A stretch of DNA of 32,101 bases from IMG/VR virus record IMGVR_UViG_3300027704_000092, positions 1-32,101 of that record. One strand, given 5' to 3'. Below the pieces are notes generated by a model. That model was not told the origin of the DNA and did no database searches. It was given only the letters and a program-made list of their open reading frames with translations. This document shows, piece after piece, positions 15,862 through 23,724 of the stretch (position 1 is its first letter; the number at the start of each line of letters is the position of its first letter). Origin of the DNA: a virus. Made by a program: the position numbers and the translations under genes.

Positions 15862-16737
15862 GTGTCGTTTGAACTACAAAAAGAACACCTAGCAAAGTTA
15901 ATTCCAGGCAACAAAGAAGTTGATGCCTGGTATACAGCATTAGTAGATGTATTACCTAAGTACGGTATTACTACAGAAAGACGTATGGCTCACTTTATTA
16001 GCCAAACATCACATGAATCAAACAACTTCCGCTCACTTACTGAAAACTTAAACTATAGTGAGAAAGCACTTAACGCAGTCTTTAGTCGTTACTTTGGTGC
16101 AGCGCCTAAGCGTAATGCAGCAGAGTATGCACGTAATCCAGAAAAGATTGCAAACTATGTATACCAAGACGAGTTCCGCTCTAAGCGTGGACAACTAGGC
16201 AACACAGAAGACGGTGATGGCTGGAAGTTTTGTGGACGTGGACTAAAGCAACTTACTGGACGCAACAACTATGCACGTTTTGCTAAAACAGTAGGTATGA
16301 CAGCAGACGAAGCAGCAGTGTATGTTGCAACTGAAAAAGGTGCTGTTGAAAGTGCTTGCTGGTTCTGGAAGGCAAACGATTTAAATTCAATTGCAGATAC
16401 AGATGACGTAACAAAGATGACTAAAAAGATTAACGGTGGTAACATTGGTCTTGCTGATCGTCAAAAGCGTTATGCTAAAGCAATGGAAGTCTTTGGTAAT
16501 CCAGTATCGCTTGCAGATGATGACGGAGATCATGATTTTGAACTTGACGAAATTGGTGTACTACGCAAAGGTTCTAAAGGTGAAGGCGTTAAGATGATGC
16601 AAGAAGCATTAGGCGTCGGAGCAGACGGAGCATTTGGTCCAGGTACAGAACGTGCTTTAAAAGCATGGCAAACTGCTAACGGCTTAACTGCTGATGGTAT
16701 TGCTGGACCATACACATTGGAAAAACTACTAGGATAA
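15862..16737 (+). CDS. Endolysin: GH19 muramidase/chitinase + PG-binding domain
   Basis: 291 residues from a GTG at 15862. Residues about 10-210 are a glycoside hydrolase family 19 domain: ISQTSHESNNF with Glu52, ENLNYSEKAL with Glu61 (the two expected catalytic acids), then the GRGLKQLTGRNNY substrate loop and a WFWKANDLN segment. Residues about 234-291 are a PG_binding_1 domain (LRKGSKGEGVKMMQ, GADGAFGPGTERALKAWQ). It would cut peptidoglycan glycan strands at the end of infection. There is no signal peptide, so it needs a holin; candidates lie 1-2 kb downstream. It replaces the T4 lysozyme. The ribosome site AAAGGA is about 11 bases from the GTG. Confidence 0.92.
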   Translation: MSFELQKEHLAKLIPGNKEVDAWYTALVDVLPKYGITTERRMAHFISQTSHESNNFRSLTENLNYSEKALNAVFSRYFGAAPKRNAAEYARNPEKIANYVYQDEFRSKRGQLGNTEDGDGWKFCGRGLKQLTGRNNYARFAKTVGMTADEAAVYVATEKGAVESACWFWKANDLNSIADTDDVTKMTKKINGGNIGLADRQKRYAKAMEVFGNPVSLADDDGDHDFELDEIGVLRKGSKGEGVKMMQEALGVGADGAFGPGTERALKAWQTANGLTADGIAGPYTLEKLLG

Positions 16738-16740
16738 ACT

Positions 16741-17205
16741 ATGTTTGGATCAATCAAAATTGCCCTTTTATTAATGTTGTTAGCTTCGGCTGGTGGAGCG
16801 TATGTATACGTAACAGATCTACAAAAGACATCAGAAATACATCGGTTAAATGCTGAGAAATTCGAACAAGCTGTCAAAACAAACGAAGAAGCATTGCGTG
16901 TACAAAAAGAAAACTACTTAGCAATGGCTAAAAACCTAGAAGTTGTAAATAAGGAATTTGCAGCTACTAGAGCACAAAATACTGTATTAGCTGATAAGCT
17001 AGCAAAACATGATTTAAACTCACTTGCGGCTAAGAAGCCTAAAAGCATTACGAGATTAATAAACAGAGGTTCTGCTAATGCAGGAAGATGTTTTGAACTA
17101 CTTAGTGGTGCAGATTTAAACGATAGAGAAATGGAGGCAAAAAGTGCTAAATCGTTCAACAATGAATGCCCTTGGTTGTGGCCTGGTATTATCAGTACTC
17201 CTTAG
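16741..17205 (+). CDS. i-spanin (Rz-like)
   Basis: 154 residues. One N-terminal hydrophobic segment (about 5-24, IALLLMLLASAGGAYVYV) is followed by a long periplasmic coiled coil (about 27-90; for example KFEQAVKTNEEALRVQK) and a C-terminal part with two Cys (CFELL, NNECPW). This type II topology with a coiled coil is that of inner-membrane spanins, which join the outer-membrane partner to fuse the two membranes after peptidoglycan loss. The gene begins three bases after the endolysin stop and its last 62 bases overlap the lipoprotein gene in another frame, as Rz/Rz1 pairs do. Function is inferred from topology and arrangement, since spanins have little sequence conservation. Confidence 0.75.
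   Translation: MFGSIKIALLLMLLASAGGAYVYVTDLQKTSEIHRLNAEKFEQAVKTNEEALRVQKENYLAMAKNLEVVNKEFAATRAQNTVLADKLAKHDLNSLAAKKPKSITRLINRGSANAGRCFELLSGADLNDREMEAKSAKSFNNECPWLWPGIISTP
17133..17137 (+). promoter_or_regulatory. Ribosome site fixing the o-spanin GTG start
   Basis: GGAGG inside the i-spanin reading frame, six bases before the GTG at 17144. It shows that the overlapped lipoprotein frame is translated from within the upstream gene. Confidence 0.7.
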
Positions 17206-17623
17206 TGCTTGTTCCAGTTTACCGCCTGTTATAACTGTAAGTACAGTTCCAATTGAGAAACCTCAATTAGTATTACCTCTAGTTGACAAAGTTGCTATGA
17301 ATGAGGTAAAATGGGTTATAGTTACTGAAGATAATATAGAAGAAATATTAACAGAAATAAAATCAAGCGGACAACCCCTTGCTATATTTGGGTTGACTGG
17401 CCAGGGATATGAAAATTTAAGTACAAACTTTAGTGCTATAAGAACACTAGTCCAGCAACAGCAAACTATTATTGCAGCCTACAAAGACTACTACGAAAAA
17501 TCTAACGAAGCACTTGATAGTGCTAACGAACAAATTGAGTCTACTCAATCTTCTATTGACGAACAACAGTCTATTAATAAAGAAAATAATTCTATATTAG
17601 ATAAACTAAATCCCTTTAAATAA
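17144..17623 (+). CDS. o-spanin-like outer membrane lipoprotein
   Basis: 159 residues from a GTG at 17144. The start has a signal peptide with lipobox LSAC ending at Cys23, followed by SS, which would direct the protein to the outer membrane after acylation. A Pro-containing stretch (SSLPPVITV, PIEKPQLVLP) follows, then a folded part and a C-terminal coiled coil (about 110-150) with Gln/Asn-rich heptads. Its first 62 bases overlap the i-spanin gene. Lipoprotein plus overlapped position just behind the endolysin fits an Rz1-type partner. It is longer than most Rz1 proteins (about 60-100 residues), so a different periplasmic lipoprotein remains possible. Confidence 0.7.
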   Translation: MLNRSTMNALGCGLVLSVLLSACSSLPPVITVSTVPIEKPQLVLPLVDKVAMNEVKWVIVTEDNIEEILTEIKSSGQPLAIFGLTGQGYENLSTNFSAIRTLVQQQQTIIAAYKDYYEKSNEALDSANEQIESTQSSIDEQQSINKENNSILDKLNPFK

Positions 17624-17636
17624 TCCTCTAAATAGT

Positions 17637-17644
17637 TATAAATA
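17637..17644 (+). promoter_or_regulatory. T4 late promoter, exact consensus TATAAATA
   Basis: TATAAATA, identical to the T4 late -10 box, in the 44-base gap between the lipoprotein gene and the ATG at 17668, 23 bases ahead of the start. GGAG at 17658-17661 is the separate ribosome site. Confidence 0.7.
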
Positions 17645-17667
17645 CAATATAACAATTGGAGACCTAT

Positions 17668-17952
17668 ATGTGGCTATGGCTAATATCAAGTATTGCAGGC
17701 AGTTTGCTTGGCGCAGCATCAACTAGATGGTTTAAAGATACCAGAGCTGGTGTTTGGTGCTACAATAAGTACGATGATATAGCTAATTGGGCTGTGGACC
17801 GTTATGGTATAGACATTCTTGATAAAGAAGCTATAGCATGGCGTACAAAATACCCCAATGTAGCAAAAAGGACTGATGAACTTGAGCATAGAATTAACTT
17901 TCTCGAGCTAGAAATCAAAAGGCTCCGCGAAGGGAAGGGCAATGGGAAATGA
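17668..17952 (+). CDS. Small membrane-anchored protein of lysis region
   Basis: 94 residues from the ATG at 17668, preferred to an in-frame TTG at 17656 because GGAG then lies six bases upstream. A short N-terminal hydrophobic segment (WLWLISSIAGSLLGAAS) is followed by a soluble part ending in a charged helix with heptad pattern (ELEHRINFLELEIKRLRE). No family recognised. The gene overlaps the MscS-like gene by 11 bases and follows the spanins, so a part in lysis or envelope control is suggested by context. Confidence 0.65.
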   Translation: MWLWLISSIAGSLLGAASTRWFKDTRAGVWCYNKYDDIANWAVDRYGIDILDKEAIAWRTKYPNVAKRTDELEHRINFLELEIKRLREGKGNGK

Positions 17953-18355
17953 AATAATGGATGTAGCAACACTAGCAGAAGATATTACCTTACTAATAAT
18001 GCCATTTTTAGGTGTACTAGTAATGGTAGTAATTACTTTATGGTTTAAAGACTTCGCTATGAAGATTGCTAAGGGCATGGCGTTCCAAATGAACAAACAA
18101 TTCCAAGAGGGTGACAAAGTTATCCTTGATGGAGAACGTGCTTTAATTGTAAAAATTGGAATAACAGAAACTGTGTTTGGTGTTACTAAATCATCAGGCG
18201 AGTTTGAAGGCGATTATGTTTGGAGATACGTACCTAATGAACGTATTGCGTTTTTAAAATTAGAAAAAGTTATATTCGACAACGTACCAAATAGAAATGG
18301 TGAGAGAATCGATGACAACTCCCAAGAAATTAATCACTTAAAGAAGAGAGGATAA
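17942..18355 (+). CDS. MscS-like mini channel protein
   Basis: 137 residues (132 from a second ATG at 17957). One transmembrane helix at about 14-34 leads into an amphipathic part (FKDFAMKIAKGMAFQMNKQF) and then a small beta domain with the MscS pattern: FQEGDKVIL (Gly57-Asp58), IVKIGITETVFG, and YVPNERIAF with Pro98-Asn99. This matches the third helix plus the beta domain of mechanosensitive channels; the first two helices and the C-terminal alpha-beta domain of MscS are missing. It could form a minimal pore or act as a subunit or inhibitor of host channels. The neighbouring lysis genes suggest an action on membrane tension at lysis, which is inference. Confidence 0.65.
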   Translation: MGNEIMDVATLAEDITLLIMPFLGVLVMVVITLWFKDFAMKIAKGMAFQMNKQFQEGDKVILDGERALIVKIGITETVFGVTKSSGEFEGDYVWRYVPNERIAFLKLEKVIFDNVPNRNGERIDDNSQEINHLKKRG

Positions 18356-18359
18356 TATT

Positions 18360-18707
18360 ATGGCAGACGATAAGAACACAGTAAATGTTGACAGGGCAGA
18401 CTATGATGCTATGCGTGATAAGATTGCAGAATTAGAATCAGCAGAGCCGGCAGCAACTGAAGGATGGCGCGAAACATCAGCAAATGCAATGTGGGTTGCA
18501 CCTGAATACTTTAGTAGATGGAGATTATTTCCACGAGCGTTTATTTCAATGTACATCTACTTACTATATGAAGTAGTAACATGGTTTATGTTATTAACAG
18601 CTCCTGTAGCAGAGCAGGCGGCACTTGTTAGTGTTGTTGTAGGTGCCGGTGCTGCATGGTTTGGTCTATATGTAAACTCAACAGCAGGCGGCGGCAAAGA
18701 CAAGTAG
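18360..18707 (+). CDS. Holin candidate, two transmembrane helices
   Basis: 115 residues. A charged N-terminal region of about 55 residues precedes two hydrophobic segments, about 60-80 (FISMYIYLLYEVVTWFMLL) and 85-104 (QAALVSVVVGAGAAWFGLY), and a short polar Gly/Lys tail (STAGGGKDK). Both ends would be cytoplasmic, as in class II holins. It follows the endolysin, spanins and MscS-like gene in one row, each within a few bases of the next, with AGAGGA before the ATG. No sequence motif proves a holin, so the call rests on topology and context; T4 holin gpT is different (one helix with a large periplasmic domain). Confidence 0.6.
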   Translation: MADDKNTVNVDRADYDAMRDKIAELESAEPAATEGWRETSANAMWVAPEYFSRWRLFPRAFISMYIYLLYEVVTWFMLLTAPVAEQAALVSVVVGAGAAWFGLYVNSTAGGGKDK

Positions 18708-18727
18708 CCGCAACTTGTAAGTTCAAT

Positions 18728-18748
18728 TACTACATAAAATAAGTAGTA
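18728..18748 (+). repeat. Inverted repeat before dnaJ-like start
   Basis: TACTAC at 18728-18733 and GTAGTA at 18743-18748 can pair around a nine-base AT loop (ATAAAATAA). The right arm ends two bases before the ATG at 18751, where no Shine-Dalgarno sequence is seen. It may hold the start region in a weak hairpin. Short and AT-rich, so it may be chance. Confidence 0.3.
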
Positions 18749-18750
18749 GT

Positions 18751-19581
18751 ATGACAGACTATTATAGTAGACTAGGTGTAAGCAGAAATGCTACACAAGA
18801 AGACCTCAAAAAGGCATATAAAAAAGCTAGTATGCAACACCATCCTGACAGGGGTGGTGATGCCGAGAAATTCAAAAGAATTAACGAAGCATATAGTACA
18901 CTAAAAGATCCTGCTAAAAAACAACAGTACGATAATCCTCAACAGCAACAACGTAATCCATTTGGGCAAGGGCAACAAGAGCATAACCCATTTGAAGGAA
19001 CGCCATTTGAACATCATTTCCATCACGGGTTTGGCCAACAACGACCAAGGCGTCCTTTAAATCAAGACATACGTATAATGGCTAACGTTGATCTTAGAGA
19101 TATAGTTACAGGTAAAAATCTATTTGTACAACTGCCGCTTGGCTCGGGCAGAACTGAATCAATGAATGTAGATATTCCTGCAGGTGCAAAACAAGGTGAC
19201 ACAATACAATACGAAGGGCTTGGAGACGATACACATAGACAGTTTCCGAGAGGAAACTTACACGTTGTTATACAAGTTGCACCGGTTATTGGGTGGGAAA
19301 GGAATGGTAACGATTTAATTACTAAAAAAACCGTAAATCTATTTGACTTATTGCTAGGAGATGTTATAATAGTAACAACACTAGACGATAGAAACATTAA
19401 ATTAACTATTCCAAAAGGCACAAATTCAGGTCAACGATTCAGTATACCAGGATACGGGATCCCCGATATTAATACAGCACAACGTGGTAACATCCATGTC
19501 ATTGTTGAAGCGGAAACTCCGGAAATAACAGACGAAAATCTGTTAAACAAGATTAAGCAAATTAGAGAAGAGATCGAATAA
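18751..19581 (+). CDS. DnaJ/CbpA-like J-domain co-chaperone
   Basis: 276 residues. J domain at 1-62 with the HPD motif at 31-33 (HHPDRGG) and the YYSRLGV start; then a Gly/Phe/Gln/His-rich linker (about 65-100; NPFGQGQQ, EHHFHHGFGQQ); then two C-terminal substrate-binding beta domains (about 105-275) with VDIPAGAKQGDTI and LTIPKGTNSGQRF. The four CxxCxGxG zinc modules of DnaJ are absent, so it is a class B protein like CbpA. It would bring host DnaK to phage substrates through the HPD motif. The gene ends one base before the ClpA-like gene, implying one transcript and a shared task in protein remodelling. Confidence 0.92.
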   Translation: MTDYYSRLGVSRNATQEDLKKAYKKASMQHHPDRGGDAEKFKRINEAYSTLKDPAKKQQYDNPQQQQRNPFGQGQQEHNPFEGTPFEHHFHHGFGQQRPRRPLNQDIRIMANVDLRDIVTGKNLFVQLPLGSGRTESMNVDIPAGAKQGDTIQYEGLGDDTHRQFPRGNLHVVIQVAPVIGWERNGNDLITKKTVNLFDLLLGDVIIVTTLDDRNIKLTIPKGTNSGQRFSIPGYGIPDINTAQRGNIHVIVEAETPEITDENLLNKIKQIREEIE

Positions 19582-19582
19582 T

Positions 19583-21829
19583 ATGGTAGAACCAAGTAAA
19601 GAGTTACAATTAGTTTTTGATAAAGCAATTAATGATGCTAAAAAGCTGCAGCACGAGTATGTTACACTTGAGCATTTGCTACACGCAATCTTTTGTGAAG
19701 AAAAGTTCTGTAATATTATGACTATGTTTGGTGCTGATGTAGCTTACATTAAGTCTAATCTAGAACATCATTTAAAAACTAACATGGCTGATATTATTAC
19801 TGACAAAGTTAAGATTAAGCCAAAAAAGACACATACTGTAGAACGTGTACTAAATCGTGCATTTACTCAAGTACTATTTGCAGGACGTAATACAATTGAC
19901 TTAACTGATGTTGTATTAAGTATGCTAAATGAAAGAAAATCTATTTCAGTATACTATTTAGAGAAGGGCGGAGTTGAGAAAGCGAAGTTTGCAGAATTTC
20001 TTAACAGTGAACTTGAAGAAGATTTACTAAGTGACGATGAAATAAGTAGTGATGCTAAACGTGCATTACGTGCATTTACTACTAATCTAAACGATGAAGT
20101 AAAGCGTGATAAGATTGATCCTATTATCGGACGTAGTTCCGAACTTGAAACACTAGCACTAGCATTAGGCCGTAGACAAAAGAATAATGTGCTAATGGTA
20201 GGCGATCCAGGTGTTGGTAAAACAGCTATTGCTGAAGGACTTGCATACAATATTGAAAATGGCAAGGTTCCTAGCTTCTTGTCAGAGTATAAAGTATACA
20301 ACTTAGACATTGGTGCAATGCTTGCCGGCAGTAAGTATCGCGGAGACTTTGAAGAACGCTTTAAACTTGTTATGCAAGCACTTACCAAACAAGGTAAAAC
20401 TATTATGTTCATCGACGAAGCACACATGATGAGCGGTGCTGGTGCGTCAGGTGGTGGTGGTAGCAATGACCTTGCTAATATGCTAAAGCCTGCACTTACT
20501 AAAGGTGACTTGAAGGTTGTTGCGTCAACTACATGGGAAGAATACCGTAAGTACTTTGAATCGGACCGTGCGTTGATGCGTAGGTTCCAACGTATTACTA
20601 TTGGTGAGCCTAGCAAAGCAACTACAAGAGATATTTTAATTGGAATTAAGAAATACTATGAAGAATTCCATAACACTACTATTACAGAAGAAGCTATTGA
20701 TTCAGCTATTAAGTTAAGTGTAAAATATCAGCCTGATAAGAAGCTTCCAGATAAAGCAATTGATCTTATTGATATTGCATGCTCAAGATTTAAAGTAAAT
20801 GATGACGAATCAGAAGAGAAAATTGTTGGTGAATCACAAATACAGTTTGAACTTGCTAAGTTAGTTGATATGCCTACAGAGCGTATTGCTGAAAAAGAAA
20901 CTGAAAGCTTAATGAACTTAGAAAAGAACCTTAAAGGCGAAGTGTACGGACAAGACGAAGCTATTGAATCAATTGTTGATAAGGTACTAGTTAACCAAGC
21001 TGGCCTAAAAGCTGATGACAAGCCAATTGGATCGTTTGTGTTTATGGGCCCAACAGGAACAGGTAAAACTGAGACAGCAAAGCAGTTAGCAAAATGTTTA
21101 GGCGTAAACTTAGTACGTTTTGATATGAGTGAATACCAAGAAAAGCATTCAGTTGCTAAACTGATTGGTTCACCTCCAGGTTATGTTGGACACGAAGATA
21201 ATGCAGGACAGTTAATTACTAAACTGCAAGAATCACCTAACTGTGTACTACTACTTGACGAAATTGAAAAGGCGCATCCAGATGTTTCACAAATATTGTT
21301 GCAACTTATGGACAATGGTAGAGTTACAGGTTCTAATGGTAAGGTAGCTGACGCACGTAATGCCACACTTATACTTACTACTAACTTAGGTGCTCGAGAC
21401 GCAGAGAAAAACACCATTGGCTTTAATGAAGACTTTGAAAATGTTCAAGATGATACTGAACTAAAACGTTTCTTTAGTCCAGAGTTTAGAAATAGACTAG
21501 ATGGTGTGATTACATTTGCCAAACTAGGTAAAGAAGTAATGATGAAGATTGTTGGCAAGTTCCTAGTTGAGCTTAAAGACATGGTTAAAGATAAAAACAT
21601 AGCAATTACTATTACTGATGATACACTTGACTACTTAGTAGACAAAGGATTTGACCCTGCTATGGGTGCAAGGCCTTTACAACGTGTTATTGACAAGGAT
21701 ATCAAACGTAAACTAGCAAGAGAAATGTTATTCGGTGATCTTAAAGACGGTGGTTCATTAACTATCGATTATAGAGATGGTGAGATTCAATTGGACTGTG
21801 TTAAAGATGAAATCACTACAACTGTTTGA
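19583..21829 (+). CDS. clpA: ClpA-type AAA+ unfoldase with ClpP-binding loop
   Basis: 748 residues (E. coli ClpA has 758). Clp N-domain at about 1-145; first AAA domain with Walker A GDPGVGKT at 207-214 and Walker B MFIDEAH; second AAA domain with Walker A GPTGTGKT at 489-496 and Walker B LLLDEIEKAH; sensor and Arg residues in the PEFRNRLD segment; C-terminal AMGARPLQRVI. The long coiled-coil middle domain of ClpB is missing. An IGF tripeptide at 612-614 (NTIGFNED) sits where E. coli ClpA has its IGL ClpP-docking loop. It probably unfolds proteins for host ClpP; a host-independent remodelling role with the adjacent J-protein is an alternative. Translationally linked to that gene by a one-base gap. 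Confidence 0.93.
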   Translation: MVEPSKELQLVFDKAINDAKKLQHEYVTLEHLLHAIFCEEKFCNIMTMFGADVAYIKSNLEHHLKTNMADIITDKVKIKPKKTHTVERVLNRAFTQVLFAGRNTIDLTDVVLSMLNERKSISVYYLEKGGVEKAKFAEFLNSELEEDLLSDDEISSDAKRALRAFTTNLNDEVKRDKIDPIIGRSSELETLALALGRRQKNNVLMVGDPGVGKTAIAEGLAYNIENGKVPSFLSEYKVYNLDIGAMLAGSKYRGDFEERFKLVMQALTKQGKTIMFIDEAHMMSGAGASGGGGSNDLANMLKPALTKGDLKVVASTTWEEYRKYFESDRALMRRFQRITIGEPSKATTRDILIGIKKYYEEFHNTTITEEAIDSAIKLSVKYQPDKKLPDKAIDLIDIACSRFKVNDDESEEKIVGESQIQFELAKLVDMPTERIAEKETESLMNLEKNLKGEVYGQDEAIESIVDKVLVNQAGLKADDKPIGSFVFMGPTGTGKTETAKQLAKCLGVNLVRFDMSEYQEKHSVAKLIGSPPGYVGHEDNAGQLITKLQESPNCVLLLDEIEKAHPDVSQILLQLMDNGRVTGSNGKVADARNATLILTTNLGARDAEKNTIGFNEDFENVQDDTELKRFFSPEFRNRLDGVITFAKLGKEVMMKIVGKFLVELKDMVKDKNIAITITDDTLDYLVDKGFDPAMGARPLQRVIDKDIKRKLAREMLFGDLKDGGSLTIDYRDGEIQLDCVKDEITTTV

Positions 21830-22505
21830 TACTAAGAAGCTTTTTTATAAGACATATCTTTATAAATTAGACCTAAATAACTGTCTTAATTTTATGTTTA
21901 GAACTGGACTGCAAAAAGGTACAAATTTAGAATATGCTAGAGGCGAATTGGATGAATTGGCTAGAAAATACCGAGCCGGTGAGCCTCTAGTACGTACTGT
22001 TTTTAGGAGTGTACACGAAGTATCAATAGATGATTACTTAGATGCTAAAGATCTATATCTTATACTAAAAAATGAAACTAATTATAAGGTTAGGATTGAG
22101 AATAGAGCTAGTATTAGTATATACACAAACAATAAAGAACTATTAGATAAAATAGTTATGCGTTTGCGCCGAGGGGCAGTAGGTCTTTGGGGGCCTAGGA
22201 AAGGTACAAAAAATATATTAACACCTGAAGTAATACTTGTTAATACTGAGCCTGAATTTCCGATAAGAGTAATGCTTAAAGACGTTAGAATATCACCTGA
22301 CTTTGCTATTTGGTTAAGAGCTAACCGAGATAAAGCTAGGATTGGCGATACAGCATTACATTGTATTGATAAACACATGCATATGACTAATTTTTATTTC
22401 CATGTAAGAGATGAAAAAGTAATGTCTATAGCGTACATGTTAATAGGACATGCTATAAGAGATATTTACAATTTAGTGTACATGCCTGCAAAGAATGATA
22501 AATAG
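21807..22505 (+). CDS. Conserved phage protein, unknown function
   Basis: 232 residues from the ATG at 21807, which overlaps the end of the clpA-like gene by 23 bases; an in-frame ATG at 21777 would overlap more and adds a segment that does not look conserved. The start is LFDTKKLFYKTYLYKLDLNN, rich in Tyr, Leu and Lys; later comes a REST-like block of basic residues (MRLRRGAVGLWGPRKGTKN) and a C-terminal helix with HIRD-type residues (MLIGHAIRDIYNLVY). No catalytic motif is certain. Basic stretches could bind nucleic acid. Overlap with clpA suggests cotranscription only. Confidence 0.65.
   Translation: MKSLQLFDTKKLFYKTYLYKLDLNNCLNFMFRTGLQKGTNLEYARGELDELARKYRAGEPLVRTVFRSVHEVSIDDYLDAKDLYLILKNETNYKVRIENRASISIYTNNKELLDKIVMRLRRGAVGLWGPRKGTKNILTPEVILVNTEPEFPIRVMLKDVRISPDFAIWLRANRDKARIGDTALHCIDKHMHMTNFYFHVRDEKVMSIAYMLIGHAIRDIYNLVYMPAKNDK
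22497..22504 (+). promoter_or_regulatory. T4-type late promoter motif (GATAAATA)
   Basis: GATAAATA overlaps the stop codon of the upstream gene and ends five bases before the ATG at 22510. If used as a T4-type -10 box, transcription would begin at or next to that ATG, giving a leaderless message, or the motif is fortuitous here. Confidence 0.45.
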
Positions 22506-22509
22506 TTAT

Positions 22510-22851
22510 ATGTCCAATAATAGCGAAACACTTTTAACAGCAAACACACACCCAGGAGATAGTACTTCTGTAACACTAACCGGCTCTGATTTTAAAGGGG
22601 ATGGTTACTACGGGCGTAGTGACGGCTTACACACAGTACAGTATGACTACGTTGGTTTAACTGGCGTAATTCAAATACAAGCAACGCTTGCAACTGTTCC
22701 GGTGGCAGCTGATTGGTTTGGTGTTGCTACCACAACACTAGTTAACGAAACTGGTACTAATATACAGAACTTTACTGGAAATTATGTATGGTTAAGAGCT
22801 CAACTAGTTTACTCTGACGGTACTATAAACTCCGTTGTAATGAATCATTAG
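22510..22851 (+). CDS. Small virion structural-type protein
   Basis: 113 residues from the ATG at 22510 (118 from an ATG at 22495, which would overlap the previous gene). The protein is beta-rich with the pattern FKGDGYYGRSDGLHTVQYDY, then VIQIQATLAT, DWFGV, and NYVWLRAQLVYSDGTIN. This short single domain, a beta sandwich by its strand pattern, recurs in T4-like cyanophages and pelagiphages among virion proteins. I infer a decoration, fibre or collar component. There is no good ribosome site at either start. Confidence 0.65.
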   Translation: MSNNSETLLTANTHPGDSTSVTLTGSDFKGDGYYGRSDGLHTVQYDYVGLTGVIQIQATLATVPVAADWFGVATTTLVNETGTNIQNFTGNYVWLRAQLVYSDGTINSVVMNH

Positions 22852-22863
22852 GAATAAAACATA

Positions 22864-23457
22864 ATGGAACACTTTGTAAGAATAGTAATGGAAAAGAATG
22901 ATAATCTAAATGAAAGTTTAGACGAATCAATATTCCCATCAAGTGAGCTATACGAATCTGAGCAAGGTGCAACAATAATACAGATTCCGTTAGCAAGACA
23001 ATTATCTGAAGAAGAATCAACAGAGTATGCTAACCGTTTAGCAAATTATATGTTTGAACAAGGTCACGAAGACTTTGATATTGAAGTTAGTACTGATATA
23101 ACAGACGATCTTGATGAAGAAACGTATGATGACGATGACGAGTTTTACGAAGAATATGGTGAGATGTGGTTTAACGAAGATGATATTATGGACGAAGCAG
23201 ATTATCAAGGACGTAAAGTTAAACTAGGCAAGCCAATGCAAGGTGACGTAAAAAAGTTTAAGGTGTATGTCAAAGATCCCAAGACTGGGAACACCAAGAA
23301 AGTTAACTTTGGCCACGGTGGAAGCAGTGTTAAAGGCAAGGCAATGAGTATTAAAAAGAATAACCCAGGTGCCAGACGTTCATTTAGAGCAAGACATAAT
23401 TGTGATAACCCTGGACCAAGAACAAAAGCAAGATATTGGAGTTGTAGAAAATGGTAA
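22864..23457 (+). CDS. DUF5872-type phage protein
   Basis: 197 residues, AGGAA nine bases before the ATG. The N-terminal 120 residues are very acidic (DDLDEETYDDDDEFYEEYGE). The C-terminal 75 residues are strongly basic and carry the DUF5872 pattern: KLGKPMQGDVKKFKVYV, KVNFGHGG, then RRSFRARHNCDNPGP and TKARYWSCRKW with two Cys. The charge split suggests an acidic region that is removed or masks a basic, nucleic-acid-binding end. The family is known from large phages and some virus-like sequences but its function is unknown. It overlaps the next start by seven bases. Confidence 0.7.
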   Translation: MEHFVRIVMEKNDNLNESLDESIFPSSELYESEQGATIIQIPLARQLSEEESTEYANRLANYMFEQGHEDFDIEVSTDITDDLDEETYDDDDEFYEEYGEMWFNEDDIMDEADYQGRKVKLGKPMQGDVKKFKVYVKDPKTGNTKKVNFGHGGSSVKGKAMSIKKNNPGARRSFRARHNCDNPGPRTKARYWSCRKW

Positions 23458-23723
23458 AATCAGTTGCACAAGAAATTAGAGATCTAGGTAACAGACTAGC
23501 ACAAATTAATGGACTTGATGAGCCTGGTGTTCCAGTTAATCCTCCGGCACCTGTACCTCATAGTGTTCCAGTACCGCCACCGGGTCCAACTACACCGCCA
23601 CCAGCAATGGTTGCAATGAATTCAGGTGCAATGGGGCATGCGGCACCAACTAAAGTACAAGATTGGTTTGAAGAGCCTTCATATCCTCCGTTATTTCAAG
23701 CTTATAATCCAGGCGTGAAGTAA
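23451..23723 (+). CDS. Proline-rich small protein
   Basis: 90 residues; the ATG lies inside the last codons of the DUF5872-type gene. An N-terminal helix (SVAQEIRDLGNRLAQINGL) is followed by a Pro-rich middle (about 25-50; VPVNPPAPVPHSVPVPPPGP) and a short aromatic end (WFEEPSYPPLFQAYNPG). Likely extended and flexible, perhaps a linker or scaffold. No family recognised. Tight packing with neighbours supports that it is expressed. Confidence 0.65.
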   Translation: MVKSVAQEIRDLGNRLAQINGLDEPGVPVNPPAPVPHSVPVPPPGPTTPPPAMVAMNSGAMGHAAPTKVQDWFEEPSYPPLFQAYNPGVK

Positions 23724-23724
23724 T

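Noticed and set aside
19954-20616. Open frame of 220 codons on the minus strand inside the clpA-like gene
   Set aside because: It is antisense to a gene with clear ClpA motifs in the same region, and the translation is Ser/Leu-rich shadow sequence without motif or ribosome site.
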